From assembly GCA_041392805.1 (NCBI GenBank), contig JAWKLJ010000001.1:3658001-3722000 (forward strand): DNA of 64,000 nt. The letters run 5' to 3'. Each line of letters opens with the position of its first letter. Position 1 is the first letter of the stretch. The position numbers and the translations under genes are program-made. Shown in pieces: positions 54,717 through 63,057 of this stretch. The notes under the pieces were generated by a model. That model saw nothing but the letters and a program-made list of their open reading frames with translations, did no database searches and was not told the DNA's origin. The DNA is from Saprospiraceae bacterium (lineage in GTDB: Bacteria > Bacteroidota > Bacteroidia > Chitinophagales > Saprospiraceae).

Positions 54717-55811
54717 TTATAATAGGTTCGTTTCGTTTTGCTGTTTTGCTACTTCTCTCAAAACACAAAGCACACTACAAAAACCTACTGCTTTAATTGC
54801 AGGTTCGCTCGTTCCATCTTCGAAAGTATAGTTTAGCTGGCTAAAAGTCCAGCTAAATTGGGCTTTAGGAATTTGATACTCCTCAAAAAGCGTCGATAAG
54901 GCAACTTGGTCATCCAGCCATTTTTCTTGGTCAGCAAAAGTAGACACCTTGGGTCTGGAAGCTTCGTCTGGATAGGTTACGGTCCAGACAATAGGAATTT
55001 TGAAGGTATAATAAAAGGGGGCTCCGGCATGAGTTGGGGCCTGTTGCGCAAGAGCCGTTTCCCAGTCCACCGTAGCGGTTGGATACCGGCTTTTCAACTG
55101 CCTTACCAGCGCTTCCTGTGGAGGTTTTTGGCCTGTCTGGTAAAAAGCATACCAAAAATCGGCCAAATAACGCGTTGGTTGATGATGCCTGTCTTGATTA
55201 AAAATGACAAAATAAGGAGAAGACCGAAGGACTGTTGTTCCTAGTGGAGGGATAAAAGCGGCTCGAAGGGCTTCCAATAGCCCTTCGTTCCGGCCTAAAG
55301 CACAGCCATGAAATATCATTTCTGTACACGCATTCACAACAGTTTGGGGCAAAGGAGCAAATTGATCACTTGCAATGGCCTGAGCTAAGGTATTGATGGT
55401 GGTCCGCGTCCCTCCTGGTAGCGTGGGCACTCCCATCCCCGTCCACTCATTGCTATGAAAAACAAGGTTTATTTTCCCCCATGCTCGTCCATTATCTGGC
55501 GCATGACGTTCCAGGTAATTTCTCACGGCCAGTAGCGATTGACAAGTATCAACCACAAACTCTGTTTGGTCTTCAGGGTGTTGTCTGTAATATTGAGCCG
55601 CATATTTGAAGTATGGATTTTCCTGGTGCTTATCATTTCCCAATAGAAAAGTGATATCCTGCCGGGGAGCAAAGGGTATAGGAAAAGCGGATAAAGTAGG
55701 GTTCATTTGGTTTTCTCTCCGCAAGGCATCAAAGGCAGGCAGGAAAGACCAGGTGATAAAGACGATCAGACTACCAAAAAGAAGGCTGAATATTTTGAAT
55801 GACATTTTCAT
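54717..55811 (-). CDS. secreted protein of unknown function, possible distant clan CD peptidase-like fold
   Basis: A 364-residue protein with an N-terminal signal or anchor (KIFSLLFGSLIVFITWSFL). Two segments recall the His and Cys strands of caspase-like/DUF4347 folds: KINLVFHSNEWTGM (about residue 115) and TEMIFHGCALGRNEGLLEALRAAF (about 166-189). The first lacks the usual His-Gly, so activity is doubtful and the relationship is a guess. A later Trp/Tyr-rich part (SPYFVIFNQD, TRYLADFWYAFYQTGQKPPQEALVRQL) has no match I recognise. It lies 42 bp below the VIT/VWA gene in the same orientation and may be co-transcribed with it. Confidence 0.72.
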   Translation of the reverse strand: MKMSFKIFSLLFGSLIVFITWSFLPAFDALRRENQMNPTLSAFPIPFAPRQDITFLLGNDKHQENPYFKYAAQYYRQHPEDQTEFVVDTCQSLLAVRNYLERHAPDNGRAWGKINLVFHSNEWTGMGVPTLPGGTRTTINTLAQAIASDQFAPLPQTVVNACTEMIFHGCALGRNEGLLEALRAAFIPPLGTTVLRSSPYFVIFNQDRHHQPTRYLADFWYAFYQTGQKPPQEALVRQLKSRYPTATVDWETALAQQAPTHAGAPFYYTFKIPIVWTVTYPDEASRPKVSTFADQEKWLDDQVALSTLFEEYQIPKAQFSWTFSQLNYTFEDGTSEPAIKAVGFCSVLCVLREVAKQQNETNLL

Positions 55812-55853
55812 GCTGTGCTGCTTTTTTTAGTTTTTTTACTCCCTACCTATTTG

Positions 55854-58091
55854 CTATTTAAGGATAAGGTCAAGTTGTAGGCTTGCCATTGAAGCTCCAG
55901 GCTGCGAAGAGAAGAGGTGCCCCATTAATGCTTTTTCCAAACATTGGCTGAAAACTTCATCGATTTTTAGGGAAATCGACTCAACTTTAGTGATTTTCCC
56001 TGTCTTGTCTATTGTAATTTTCAAGGATAATGTCGCCATTTGATCTGGGGCTTGACAATACGTCAAACTATCCAGGTAAAGTTGTAGTTCCTTTTTAAAA
56101 GCTTGGGTTTGGATGAAGGCGTCATCAGATTGAATAGCATCAATCATTAATTTTAGAGATCGCGTTTTTGAGGCCTTGCTGCTCCTGACAACGCCTTCGA
56201 TGGCTACATCAAATCCTATCGCCATGTTTTCTACCCCTTCTGGTAGCGGCAGGGTTTGTTTTACGGTGACTAGTTCCCCTTTTTCATTTTTAACGACCTC
56301 GTTATCCACGGCAATGAAGGAGGTATAGGCCGTCATCAGGTTATAATCCAGACCCAATTGGGTGACCTCGGCAATACGCTCATCACTTAGGTCTATTTGA
56401 TTGTAATCATCTAATAAGCGAATTTTTTCTCGGGCCCAGAGATAGCGCAAGGCAGCATTTTTCCTGGAAGGGACAGTCTCCGCGACATTAAATGTTTTGC
56501 TGAAAACACCTTCGCCAGTATGTCCATTAACCGTGATGCTTCCTTTGGCTTCCCCTTTCCATTTTCCAAAAACCAAAATAGGACGCTCGGCCAATACATC
56601 AGGAACAGCGCTTGGATGGGTGTCATATACCTTAAACCCATTGAAAGAAGTATGCACTTGGGATAAAACAGGGGTGCTAATATACTGTCGGAATTTTTCC
56701 GCTTGGGCCGGCGCACCAGTAGGAGAGGTGATGATCAGGGGTTCGCCCATGCCAACATGCGCCATACCTTCCAAGAGATATCGGTTGACCCCAGCGCCTA
56801 TACCAAAGGTAAAAAGGTTAGCCTCGTTCAGGCGACTGCGGATGAGATCAAAAGTTTCTTGCTCTACATTAATATAGCCATCCGTAACGACCACAATGGA
56901 ACGAGAAAGGCCATCTTCACAACGTGGCATCGCCAGGGCCTTTTCCATGGCTGGCAGCAATTCCGTCCCACCGCCACCACGTTGTTGGTCAATCACCCGA
57001 ATGGCTTTTTCTATATTTTCCGCATTCGCTGCAATGGGTTCCTCTGCCAACCAGCCGGAAGTCCCGGCGAACAACAACACATTGAAGCGGTCGGAAGGTC
57101 GCAGGCCAAGGATGAGGTTTCGCAATAGTTGTTTGGAAACATCCAAAGGGAAGCCGCTCATCGACCCAGAAACATCCACTATAAAAACATATTCGCGAGG
57201 TGGAATTTGCTCAGGAGCCACCCGTTTTGGCGGCTGAACCATCATTAGGAAATAGTTTTCCTTTTCGTGTTCATACAATAATAAACCTGATTCGATTTGT
57301 CCGCCTGCTAATTGGTATTGAAGGATAAAATCGCGATTGCCGCCATTTTTTTCACTTTTGTCCAAGGCAATCTCTGCTGCTTTCTGGCCTTCATAATTAA
57401 CCTTCACTTTATGGCTTGTACTCTGGATATGTTGAATGGGTAAACCGGCAGATAAGTATAAATTCAAATTAAAATCATAAAGCGGTGTCTCCCCTTTTCG
57501 TTGGTAAGGCGTAGCTACATACTGATCAGGAGAACTGTTAGCCGATTGTTTGGCATAACGTGGGCCAACGACTGTTGGGTAAACGAATGCATAAACGCCA
57601 TTTTCCGGCACTAATAATTCGGTGTACTTTAATACCACTTCAATTTCGTCTCCAGGCTGGATATTGGCCACCTTCATTTGAAAGACATTGGGGCGTTCTT
57701 GTTCCAATAAAGAAACGCGCTTGCCTTCAGACTTGGCTTCCTCGTATTCCCTTTTCGCCTGGTTGCGTTCCCGGATTTCAGCCTGGATGGTTCTGCTTCC
57801 AATTTTCATGACCATATCGTACACTGCGGCTTTGGTAGAAGCGGGGAATACATAAATGGCTTCTAGTGGCTTTTGACCTTCATTTTTATACACTTGTGTA
57901 ATCTTGACATCCGCAATGACTCCTGCAATATTTACTTCAGCGCTAGTCGATTGTAGTGGCATTTGATCGACGCCTTCCTGACCACCTATGACCATAAAAT
58001 AAGGTGAAAGGGTTTTGTCTTCATTGGTGTTTTGTGCCCAGATGGGACTAAAAAGCAATGCGCATAGCAATGCTGTGATCGATGTTTTCAT
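55854..58091 (-). CDS. VIT and VWA domain protein (inter-alpha-trypsin inhibitor heavy-chain-like)
   Basis: A 745-residue secreted protein with signal peptide (ITALLCALLFSPIWA). The VIT domain is at about 35-165 (VNIAGVIADVKITQVYKNEGQKPLEAIYVFPASTKAAVYDM, RERNQAKREYEEAKSEGKRVSLLEQERPNVFQMKVANIQPGD). The VWA domain runs from about 297, with an intact MIDAS (FIVDVSGSMSGFPL, then IVVVTDGYI). The C-terminal third ends in a TonB-C-like segment (LSLKITIDKTGKITKVESISLK). MIDAS proteins bind protein partners through a divalent cation. It probably heads a unit with the unknown secreted gene downstream. The Bacteroidota family is uncharacterised. Confidence 0.9.
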   Translation of the reverse strand: MKTSITALLCALLFSPIWAQNTNEDKTLSPYFMVIGGQEGVDQMPLQSTSAEVNIAGVIADVKITQVYKNEGQKPLEAIYVFPASTKAAVYDMVMKIGSRTIQAEIRERNQAKREYEEAKSEGKRVSLLEQERPNVFQMKVANIQPGDEIEVVLKYTELLVPENGVYAFVYPTVVGPRYAKQSANSSPDQYVATPYQRKGETPLYDFNLNLYLSAGLPIQHIQSTSHKVKVNYEGQKAAEIALDKSEKNGGNRDFILQYQLAGGQIESGLLLYEHEKENYFLMMVQPPKRVAPEQIPPREYVFIVDVSGSMSGFPLDVSKQLLRNLILGLRPSDRFNVLLFAGTSGWLAEEPIAANAENIEKAIRVIDQQRGGGGTELLPAMEKALAMPRCEDGLSRSIVVVTDGYINVEQETFDLIRSRLNEANLFTFGIGAGVNRYLLEGMAHVGMGEPLIITSPTGAPAQAEKFRQYISTPVLSQVHTSFNGFKVYDTHPSAVPDVLAERPILVFGKWKGEAKGSITVNGHTGEGVFSKTFNVAETVPSRKNAALRYLWAREKIRLLDDYNQIDLSDERIAEVTQLGLDYNLMTAYTSFIAVDNEVVKNEKGELVTVKQTLPLPEGVENMAIGFDVAIEGVVRSSKASKTRSLKLMIDAIQSDDAFIQTQAFKKELQLYLDSLTYCQAPDQMATLSLKITIDKTGKITKVESISLKIDEVFSQCLEKALMGHLFSSQPGASMASLQLDLILK

Positions 58092-58206
58092 GTTTGTGCT
58101 TTTGGAATACTTTAATTGTTTGTCGATCCAAAAATAGGGAGGATCGGAGCCTAAAAGCCAGGCCCTTTGAGTATTCGTAAGCAGTGCATGAGTATTCGTT
58201 TTTTAG

Positions 58207-58560
58207 CTAAACAAAAGTATAGGCCCAATAAATAAGTAATCCTTGAATAGGTAATCGAATCAAGGTAGGCCACACCATTCTGCCTTTTTTAAGGGCCTTT
58301 TGGAAATGGAAGACATTGGCAGGAAAAACAGCTATCAATAAAGCAATAATACCCCAGGCAGCAAAAGACGTGGTAGCAGGAAGGAGCAGCAATAGACCTA
58401 ATCCAATTTCAATGGCGCCTACGAGCAGGTTCACTTTTTCGGGTTGTGGCACCCAGGAGGGAGTGATGCGCAAGAAAAACTTAGGGTTCCGAAAATGACT
58501 AATTCCTGCATAAATGTACAAAGCCGCCATCAAAAGCAGGCTAATTAATTTCAGGTTCAT
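58207..58560 (-). CDS. DoxX family membrane protein
   Basis: A 117-residue integral membrane protein with four helices: LKLISLLLMAALYIYAGISHF, VNLLVGAIEIGLGLLLLLPAT, SFAAWGIIALLIAVFPANVF and LPIQGLLIYWAYTFV. The opening YAGISHFRNPKFFLRITPSWVP is typical of small DoxX-like proteins. Its biochemical role is poorly known; some members work with thiol redox partners. It starts 2 nt after the stop of the DsbA-family gene and is surely co-transcribed with it. Confidence 0.9.
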   Translation of the reverse strand: MNLKLISLLLMAALYIYAGISHFRNPKFFLRITPSWVPQPEKVNLLVGAIEIGLGLLLLLPATTSFAAWGIIALLIAVFPANVFHFQKALKKGRMVWPTLIRLPIQGLLIYWAYTFV

Positions 58561-58562
58561 AT

Positions 58563-59228
58563 CTATAGACTTAGCTTATTCAATAATAGCTCCATCCTTT
58601 TTTCCATATCGTCGAATCGAGCAAATCCCTGGGTTAAGCATCCTAGTTTTTCTTTCCAGCGAATGACGATACTAGGAAAGCCTCGAATGCCCCATTGCAT
58701 GGCCTGCTCAAAGTCTTGTCGAGTCAATGCCTTGTATTGTTCCGTTGGAAACAAGTGGCTAAATGAGGAAAAATCAATGCCCATTTCCTCACAAATCGGC
58801 TGGTAAAAGGCTATTTCACCCGGGTCTTCATTTTCATAATAAAACCGGTACTGTACCGCCTTGAAAAAAGGCAATTCCTGACTGGGTGCCAAATCGCGAA
58901 CGATTCGTACAGCTCTACAAGCGGGTTCTGTATCGTAATGAAAATGTTCTCGTTCGAACAAATCATACTTAAAGGCTTGTCCACTTGCTTTTTCCACTTG
59001 TTCCCAATGATGACGTAAAAAATCTTTCATTTTCTGATTCCAGGGATCGCCGCCACCGGGCCGGAGTCCGCCCATGATCAGGTAAAAATCGAATTGAGTG
59101 GCATAGTGTTCTTTCAAACGAGTCACTTCTTCCCGAAAACCATAACACCAGGAACACATAGGGTCAGCCAGGTAAATGATGGCTCCTTTGGAACTATTAC
59201 TTTTATGCTGAAGTTGATCCATAATCAC
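58563..59228 (-). CDS. DsbA family oxidoreductase (FrnE-like)
   Basis: A 221-residue thioredoxin-fold protein with CxxC at residues 25-28 (YLADPMCSWCYGF) and a helical insertion (about 60-150). A cis-Pro region follows (WGIRGFPSIVIRW, about 175-187). It lacks a signal peptide, so it is cytoplasmic, like FrnE/2-hydroxychromene-isomerase-type DsbA members, rather than a periplasmic disulphide catalyst. Translation may start at either Met1 or Met3. It is the first gene of a two-gene unit with doxX. It is divergent from the unknown gene at 59261 with only 32 bp between starts. Confidence 0.9.
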   Translation of the reverse strand: MIMDQLQHKSNSSKGAIIYLADPMCSWCYGFREEVTRLKEHYATQFDFYLIMGGLRPGGGDPWNQKMKDFLRHHWEQVEKASGQAFKYDLFEREHFHYDTEPACRAVRIVRDLAPSQELPFFKAVQYRFYYENEDPGEIAFYQPICEEMGIDFSSFSHLFPTEQYKALTRQDFEQAMQWGIRGFPSIVIRWKEKLGCLTQGFARFDDMEKRMELLLNKLSL

Positions 59229-59260
59229 GAAGATAGTGGATTAATAGAACTTCCTAAGCT

Positions 59261-59755
59261 ATGCCGTTAATATTGACATTTAAAAAAAACCGGAATAAAC
59301 AAACTGTTTTGCATTTCAAACGAACAGATGGCACTGCTACTTGGACGAAATTGAGACCGGGCTTGGAGGCGCATGACCTCGCTCATTACGTTATCGAAAC
59401 GGTCTTGGGGTATAAAAATGCTTTCTATGGCCTTATCAACCAGGGATATGAGGTAGGTGATTTTGAACTCCCGAGGGAACAACGTCCCGAAGCTCTTATC
59501 CCTGCAAATATTCCTTTAGAGGCTATCCAAACCGAATACATTGTCAATCAATTACAAACTGAATATTTAAGCTACGGACAAAGCCCTGATTTCGTGGAAA
59601 CCTTAGCTGCTGCCTTGAAAGAGAAAGCGCTTCCTTTTCCTTCGGCATTAACACTTGAACGCTTGGAGGAAATTCGTATGCAATTTCGAACACTACTGTT
59701 TCAGTGGCATGCCCTAAATGAGGGAGATGAGTTGGCCTTAGAAATTATACTTTGA
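59261..59755 (+). CDS. conserved hypothetical protein
   Basis: A 164-residue soluble protein without signal peptide or membrane segment. The N-terminal part has beta-strand character (LILTFKKNRNKQTVLHFKRTDGTATWTKL), then LEAHDLAHYVIETVLGYKNAFYGLINQGYEVGDF, then a helical C-terminus. The AHDLAHY pattern recurs in uncharacterised Bacteroidota proteins of this size; its His/Asp could bind metal, but this is a guess. It is divergent from the dsbA-doxX unit and convergent with the steroid-reductase-like gene. Function unknown. Confidence 0.75.
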   Translation: MPLILTFKKNRNKQTVLHFKRTDGTATWTKLRPGLEAHDLAHYVIETVLGYKNAFYGLINQGYEVGDFELPREQRPEALIPANIPLEAIQTEYIVNQLQTEYLSYGQSPDFVETLAAALKEKALPFPSALTLERLEEIRMQFRTLLFQWHALNEGDELALEIIL

Positions 59756-59826
59756 TATGCACGCGCACGTAACACCTATTTCCCTTGAATACCTCTACTT
59801 CTCAAAAAGACCAGGCCCCATCCTTT

Positions 59827-60585
59827 CTACCATATAAAGGGAATCAATATTTTTCTTTCTGCTGGATATTTCTCAAAAGTTGCCACATACCAACGGTGAT
59901 GAGCCAAGGCCCTTGGTGCCAAATTGGCAAAAGTATAAGCTACAAAAGCCCAGCCTGCCGCCGACCAGGTTAAGATCGCCCAACCACACCACTCTAGTAA
60001 TTCTCCTAAATAATGCGGATTGGACACCCATTTGAAACCTCCTCCAAAAGGCACGCTATACGTGGTCTCGCCTGGCTGTCTCAAAGTACTTAAAATCGCA
60101 TCCGACTGTTTGTTAATATAGAACCCAATTAAAAAAAGCGTAAGTCCACCTATAAAGGGCCATTGATACCACCAGTCTTTTTCGTAGCTATTGTAGACAT
60201 ACACCTCATAACTGTTGATGTAACCATTCATTAGATTGAATAGGATAGCCAGACCAACCAATAGCAACGGGAAAGGCTTATGCCCTCCGGTTTTTTTAAA
60301 TGGATAAATAAAAGCGCGATGAAAATAATGGAGCTGCCAGATCAAAAAAAACAAAACCAAAGAAAGGTCATTAAACCCTGAAGTCCGAAAAAAGAAATAA
60401 GTTGGCAGGAAAACCGCAGGGGATTCCATTATCATCCAACCTAAACGAGCAGGGATCGATGGGCCCCATCCTAAACGTGCAAACCTGCCGTATGGTGCGG
60501 TAATAAACAATAGCGAAAAAAATGTAAGTATAGCAAAAAAGCATTCTGTCCTTATTAAGTAGGTGTAAAGCGGTGCTGGATTCAT
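59827..60585 (-). CDS. steroid 5-alpha-reductase-like membrane protein
   Basis: A 252-residue protein with about six membrane helices. The C-terminal signature of the 3-oxo-5-alpha-steroid 4-dehydrogenase family is clear: GGFKWVSNPHYLGELLEWCGWAILTWSAAGWAFVAYTFANLAPRALAHHRWYVATFEKYPAERKILIPFIW (about 182-252), with the NPHYLGE and KYPxxRKxxxPF NADPH-binding residues. Length matches vertebrate SRD5A1 (about 255). It should use NADPH to reduce a double bond conjugated to a ketone in a lipid or sterol-like substrate; the bacterial substrate is unknown. Divergent gene partners are absent; the DUF3500 gene lies upstream in the same orientation. Confidence 0.9.
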   Translation of the reverse strand: MNPAPLYTYLIRTECFFAILTFFSLLFITAPYGRFARLGWGPSIPARLGWMIMESPAVFLPTYFFFRTSGFNDLSLVLFFLIWQLHYFHRAFIYPFKKTGGHKPFPLLLVGLAILFNLMNGYINSYEVYVYNSYEKDWWYQWPFIGGLTLFLIGFYINKQSDAILSTLRQPGETTYSVPFGGGFKWVSNPHYLGELLEWCGWAILTWSAAGWAFVAYTFANLAPRALAHHRWYVATFEKYPAERKILIPFIW

Positions 60586-60660
60586 TATTCAATAAATGGC
60601 AAATCGTCAGAATATTGCTTTTGAGCTATATGAATAACTTTTACGCTATTGCTAACACGC

Positions 60661-61725
60661 CTAATGCTTATGTTGTTTATAATGTTGTTCTAGTAAATCA
60701 TCTCCAAAATCATTTCTTGGATCTCGGCAAGCCGTATGAATGTGGTTGCCATCATTTTGCGTATTATCGTATTCTATAATCAGGCTTGGGCCATGTATGC
60801 GATAGTAATGTTTCTCTCCTTTATCCAATCCTCCAGCCCAGGCGAAATAGAGGTTTTCTAGTCCACTTGCCTGCACCCCTTCCCAATATTTACGCGCAAC
60901 CTCTTGCTTAACATTCCCTAAATATAATTGAATGAGATCAATCAATGATTGTTGCTGGGAAGTCGTCATCTCACTATAGGGCAGGCCTTCAAAACGCTCC
61001 AATTCCGCTTTTCTATTGTTTCCCGTTATGATTTCCGGGAAAGCCTGAGGGGCTATTAGTGCTGTCCCAAGCTGCGCTTGATCCAATAGCTTGACCAGGG
61101 CACGGCCCATGTCCTCTTCTTTGGCAAGCACACGTTTACCTTTATCTTTTCCGCTCCTGATTTCAGCTGGATTGGTTCCCATGAAAAAGGGTGTTACGGC
61201 CAGGGTCTTATCCGAAAAGGTGTAATTTAAGGACAAGTGGTGCCCCTCAAATCGCCAACCCCAAGGCTCCGTAGCAGAAGGTTCACCAAAAACAGCAACA
61301 TAGTACAGTCCGGGATTGCGATAATCATTATTGGCTGGTCGGCCTTCTATTTCAGTTAAGACAAGCTCCAAGCCTCTAATCGCATCTGCTTTTTGGAACC
61401 CTTCTTCACTCAAACAACTTTTCAACATATCCATAGCCAAGGCAATTTGTGACTCACTCATCACTTGTAAGGTCAACCCCTTCCTTTTTAATGGAACAAA
61501 GTTCCAATTCACCCGTTCATCAACCGAAAAAGGGAAAAAAGCGGTTTGTTTTTCTACTTCACTTAGACTTGCCAAAAAGGTTTTGGCAGCGGCAACAACG
61601 GGGACATCTCCTTTAAGAGAACTTATTGAAACTTTCGATGTTTCATGCTTATCGGATGATGTGCCTCGAGAACAACTCAAAGCTAAGGATAGAAACAGGC
61701 TAGCAATAAACATACTTGTTTTCAT
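60661..61725 (-). CDS. DUF3500 lipoprotein
   Basis: A 354-residue protein with a lipoprotein signal (MFIASLFLSLALSC, Cys18). The DUF3500 domain spans nearly all of the rest. AAKTFLASLSEVEKQTAFFPFSVDERVNWNFVPLKRKGL (about 47-85), GEPSATEPWGWRFEGHHLSLNYTF, FFMGTNPAEIR and the C-terminal FAWAGGLDKGEKHYYRIHGPSLIIEYDNTQNDGNHIHTACRDPRNDFGDDLLEQHY are characteristic. Conserved His, Asn and Asp in that last segment may bind metal. No function is established for the family. It is a single gene. Confidence 0.93.
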   Translation of the reverse strand: MKTSMFIASLFLSLALSCSRGTSSDKHETSKVSISSLKGDVPVVAAAKTFLASLSEVEKQTAFFPFSVDERVNWNFVPLKRKGLTLQVMSESQIALAMDMLKSCLSEEGFQKADAIRGLELVLTEIEGRPANNDYRNPGLYYVAVFGEPSATEPWGWRFEGHHLSLNYTFSDKTLAVTPFFMGTNPAEIRSGKDKGKRVLAKEEDMGRALVKLLDQAQLGTALIAPQAFPEIITGNNRKAELERFEGLPYSEMTTSQQQSLIDLIQLYLGNVKQEVARKYWEGVQASGLENLYFAWAGGLDKGEKHYYRIHGPSLIIEYDNTQNDGNHIHTACRDPRNDFGDDLLEQHYKQHKH

Positions 61726-61875
61726 GACTTCCGTTTTGTTTAACTAGCAAAATACATTATAAAAAGGGAAAATCAATTAATTTTACCCTTCTCTGACCAT
61801 TTTATTGCGTTAATAGTGCTAGAAACAATAGCCGGATGATACTTTATTAATAAGCCTTGGCACTTATATTGTTTT

Positions 61876-62286
61876 ATGATCGAACAAAAAGAATTTTCGC
61901 TAACGGCACAAACTCGTGGTTATCATTTGATTACCCAAGAAGTGCTTCGAAAAGTGGGGCCACTCCCCGATCGAGGACTGTTTCATTTGTACATCAAACA
62001 CACCTCGGCTGCTATCACCATAAATGAGAATGCTGACCCTTCCGTCCTAATTGATTTTGAGAGCATCTTCAATAAAATTGTACCAGAAAATATGCCTTTT
62101 CTTACCCATACCATTGAAGGGCCAGATGATATGCCTGCACACATAAAAGCAGCAATGATTGGGTCATCCATTAGCATTCCGATCACTAATCATCAATTAA
62201 ACTTAGGCACCTGGCAGGGCATTTATCTCTGTGAATTTAGAAATCATGGTGGCTCCAGAAAAGTGATAGCCACTATTTATAGTTAA
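61876..62286 (+). CDS. yjbQ: YjbQ family protein (UPF0047, secondary thiamine-phosphate synthase type)
   Basis: A 136-residue protein filling the UPF0047 domain. It contains LYIKHTSAAITINENADPSVLIDFE (about 37-61), FLTHTIEGPDDMPAHIKAAMIGSSISIPI and LGTWQGIYLCEFRNHGGSRKVIATI. Three His and an Asp in these motifs form the known metal site of the fold. E. coli YjbQ has weak thiamine-phosphate synthase activity, but the physiological role is unsettled. lysE-like starts 2 nt after its stop, so the two form an operon. Confidence 0.94.
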   Translation: MIEQKEFSLTAQTRGYHLITQEVLRKVGPLPDRGLFHLYIKHTSAAITINENADPSVLIDFESIFNKIVPENMPFLTHTIEGPDDMPAHIKAAMIGSSISIPITNHQLNLGTWQGIYLCEFRNHGGSRKVIATIYS

Positions 62287-62288
62287 AT

Positions 62289-62915
62289 ATGCAATTAATT
62301 TTCAAGGGTATTCAAGCTGGACTTGTCTTAGCATTATTGCTAGGTCCCATTTTTTTTGCTTTGATACAAACCGGCATAGAAAGAGGAATAAGAGCGGGTA
62401 TCGTGTTAGGTTTAGGGGTTTGGGTCAGTGATTTCATTTATATTGCTTCCGTCTATGCGGGCTTAAATTATATTACCCAATGGACTCAAAGCGAACGCTT
62501 TATGCTGTGTCTGGGTATAGCCGGAGGAATTATTCTTATTTCAATAGGCATTGGCACGCTCCTATCCAAACCTCCTGATTGGGGCCAGAAAATGATCGTT
62601 TCAACCCAAGCGTCTTATCTCTCCCTTTGGGTAAAAGGTTTCTTGGTCAATACCATCAACCCTTTTACCGTTTTTTTTTGGGTAAGCATGATGGGGGCAA
62701 CCGTCGGCGACAAGGAGTATAGTCGACAAGAGGCGCTATTCTTTTTCGGTGCTATCTTATTTACTATCATCATTACCGATTTTGCTAAGGTGGCGCTAGC
62801 CAAGTATATTCGCCGCTGGATGACACTCAACCATATTCTTTGGTTTAGACGCATCTCAGGAAGTGCCTTAATCGTCTTTGGTTTTGTGCTCCTCATTCGG
62901 AGTCTGAACCTTTGA
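62289..62915 (+). CDS. LysE family translocator
   Basis: A 208-residue membrane protein with six helices (GIQAGLVLALLLGPIFFALIQ, AGIVLGLGVWVSDFIYIASVY, FMLCLGIAGGIILISIGIGTLL, FLVNTINPFTVFFWVSMMG, FFFGAILFTIIITDFAKVALA, SGSALIVFGFVLLIRSL). The GPxFFALIQxGIExGxRAG opening and NPxTVFFW motif are LysE/RhtB hallmarks. The family exports amino acids or similar small metabolites. The substrate is unknown. Its close coupling with yjbQ is noteworthy but unexplained. Confidence 0.92.
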   Translation: MQLIFKGIQAGLVLALLLGPIFFALIQTGIERGIRAGIVLGLGVWVSDFIYIASVYAGLNYITQWTQSERFMLCLGIAGGIILISIGIGTLLSKPPDWGQKMIVSTQASYLSLWVKGFLVNTINPFTVFFWVSMMGATVGDKEYSRQEALFFFGAILFTIIITDFAKVALAKYIRRWMTLNHILWFRRISGSALIVFGFVLLIRSLNL

Positions 62916-63057
62916 TGGGTTGGCTCAAAGACTTCAAAGGTTTTTTCACATAATTATCCTTTTCCGGCATTTTTTACTAGAAGAAACCATTCACACACTT
63001 CATTTATTCCAATTACAACCTTATCTTGATGGCCTTTCAAAACAAAACACATTAAGC

